Source of the DNA: CAIJZX01 sp043766165
GTDB taxonomy: Bacteria > Patescibacteriota > Patescibacteriia > SBBC01 > CAIJZX01
DNA: 5,694 bases
Reading direction: 5' to 3'
Assembly (NCBI GenBank): GCA_043766165.1
Contig: JAYUIJ010000015.1
Coordinates: 1 to 5,694, forward strand
Of the stretch, positions 5,290 through 5,694 are shown piece after piece; positions within the stretch are counted from its first letter, which is position 1, and each line of letters starts with the position of its first letter. The position numbers and the translations under genes were made by a program. Under the pieces are notes generated by a model that saw only the letters and a program-made list of their open reading frames with translations, was not told the origin of the DNA and did no database searches.

Positions 5290-5363
5290 GCGGGTATGGT
5301 TTAGTGGTAAAACACGACCTTCCCAAGGTTGAGTCGGGAGTTCGATTCTCCCTACCCGCTCCA
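5290..5363 (+). tRNA. trnG: tRNA-Gly (anticodon CCC)
   Basis: A full cloverleaf with encoded CCA is present. The acceptor stem GCGGGTA/TACCCGC is perfect and the D arm is GTTT-AGTGGTA-AAAC. The anticodon stem CGACC/GGTTG encloses TTCCCAA, giving anticodon CCC at 5322-5324. The T arm is GGGAG-TTCGATT-CTCCC, with discriminator T and then CCA (5361-5363). It reads GGG codons. It is the only plus-strand RNA gene here and lies opposite the upstream open frame of the carboxypeptidase. No hairpin with a T run follows closely, so its termination is unclear. Confidence 0.96.
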
Positions 5364-5401
5364 AACGTGAAGTAAACGTGTAGACGAGTAAAAAGTAAAA
5401 A

Positions 5402-5474
5402 GTTCTGATTCTTTGCAGGAATAGAACGGCCTTTAGTCGCCGTAGCTGAAGCGTACTCGCGGAAGCGAAGGAGA
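5402..5474 (+). repeat. Structured repeat-like spacer downstream of tRNA-Gly
   Basis: GTTCT-G-ATTC (5402-5411) pairs with GAAT-AGAAC (5419-5427) as a nine-pair stem with one bulged G and a seven-base loop. A GC-rich part follows with GAAGCG repeated (for example 5448-5453 and 5463-5468) and a TCGC-GGAA-GCGA tetraloop hairpin (5457-5468). The style resembles 'GAAGCGAAGG' intergenic repeats that I associate with Patescibacteria genomes; that link is from memory, not tested. The minus-strand translation across it looks non-natural, which supports a non-coding reading. Confidence 0.4.
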
Positions 5475-5556
5475 CAAACATACGACCATAGTTATTCACA
5501 TGGCCTAATTTCGCTTTGGAATGGGGTGTTGGTGTTTGCTCAACCATCGGATAAGT

Positions 5557-5585
5557 ACTATACCACAGATGCAGCTACTGAGCAA
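5557..5585 (-). promoter_or_regulatory. Extended -10 promoter reading toward the carboxypeptidase-ftsE-ftsX operon
   Basis: The -35 TTGCTC (5585-5580), a 17-base spacer and the -10 TATAGT (5562-5557), preceded by TGG, make a good extended -10 promoter. Transcription would start near 5550, almost at the ATG at 5547. The message would cross tRNA-Gly in antisense before reaching the carboxypeptidase gene. It is the only convincing operon promoter I found. Confidence 0.6.
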
Positions 5586-5598
5586 TGTTAGATTGGGT

Positions 5599-5694
5599 GA
5601 GTTCCATGAGTAAGTGCAACACTAAGATAGAATCTAGGTCTATGGCACAGTACAAACAACTTAACATTGAGGAGCGAGAACAGATCCACCAGGG
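5599..5694 (+). mobile_element. Left end of an IS30-family insertion sequence (partial)
   Basis: The sequence GAGTTCCATGAGTAAGTGCAACAC (about 5599-5622) resembles the terminal repeats with a GTGCAAC core seen in many IS30-family elements. An IS30-type transposase start follows at the usual short distance. The exact outer boundary and target duplication cannot be set without the right end, which lies outside the window. Confidence 0.6.
5642..5694 (+). CDS. IS30-family transposase, N-terminal 17 codons (partial)
   Basis: Only MAQYKQLNIEEREQIHQ is visible before the window ends. The pattern 'Y-x-x-L-x-x-E-E-R-E-x-I' is the hallmark beginning of IS30 transposases, leading into the N-terminal helix-turn-helix that binds the element ends; the DDE catalytic core would lie much further on. 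The start ATG is at 5642, with only a weak AGG upstream, as is common for poorly translated transposases. Whether the gene is intact cannot be judged here. It is divergent from the carboxypeptidase-ftsEX operon. Confidence 0.75.
   Translation, partial: MAQYKQLNIEEREQIHQ

Noticed and set aside
1..5694. CRISPR array, prophage genes or a defence cluster beyond the methyltransferase
   Set aside because: No regularly spaced repeats and no phage or other defence proteins are visible in the window.

Overview
This is a compact bacterial stretch in which almost every gene runs on the minus strand. It suggests a small-genome bacterium, possibly of the Patescibacteria/CPR type. The hints are short intergenic gaps, an FtsEX pair behind a Thr/Pro-rich D,D-carboxypeptidase, and GC-rich 'GAAGCG' intergenic repeats. 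This assignment is an inference, because no rRNA or marker gene is present. Recognisable sigma70-type -35/-10 pairs with 17-base spacers and clear GGAGG ribosome binding sites precede several genes, and the code is standard.

Layout from left to right. (1) Positions 1-910 hold an AT-rich restriction-modification-like segment. It contains a beta-class DNA methyltransferase gene with its own promoter, and the start of an overlapping downstream frame that could be the partner endonuclease. (2) Positions 997-1147 hold a tRNA-Gln(TTG) gene with a promoter. (3) Positions 1165-1907 hold an unrecognised 177-residue protein gene with a strong Shine-Dalgarno, two hairpins in its leader, a promoter and a rho-independent terminator. 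(4) Positions 1910-2002 are a short non-coding gap with a tandem repeat, an orphan ribosome binding site and a hairpin. (5) Positions 1996-5268 hold a cell-wall/division operon read leftwards: a secreted RlpA-like plus S11 D-Ala-D-Ala carboxypeptidase, then ftsE, then ftsX. A 107-bp terminal-inverted-repeat element separates ftsE from ftsX. (6) Positions 5250-5363 hold tRNA-Gly(CCC) on the plus strand. Its promoter lies inside the signal-peptide codons of the carboxypeptidase gene. (7) Positions 5364-5585 hold a structured repeat-like spacer and a strong minus-strand promoter. (8) From about 5599 to the end is the left end of an IS30-type insertion sequence with the first 17 codons of its transposase.

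FtsE (ATPase) and FtsX (membrane subunit) form the divisome-associated ABC system that, in well-studied bacteria, switches on peptidoglycan hydrolases. Here the co-transcribed partner is an exported carboxypeptidase carrying a double-psi beta-barrel domain, so it is a candidate client of FtsEX.

The most notable observation is the 107-bp element between ftsE and ftsX. It has 17-bp terminal inverted repeats and is bordered by CAT on both sides. Removing it with one CAT would restore the classic ATGA stop/start overlap of ftsE and ftsX. Its right end now supplies the ftsX ribosome binding site, within an arm that can pair with the left end.
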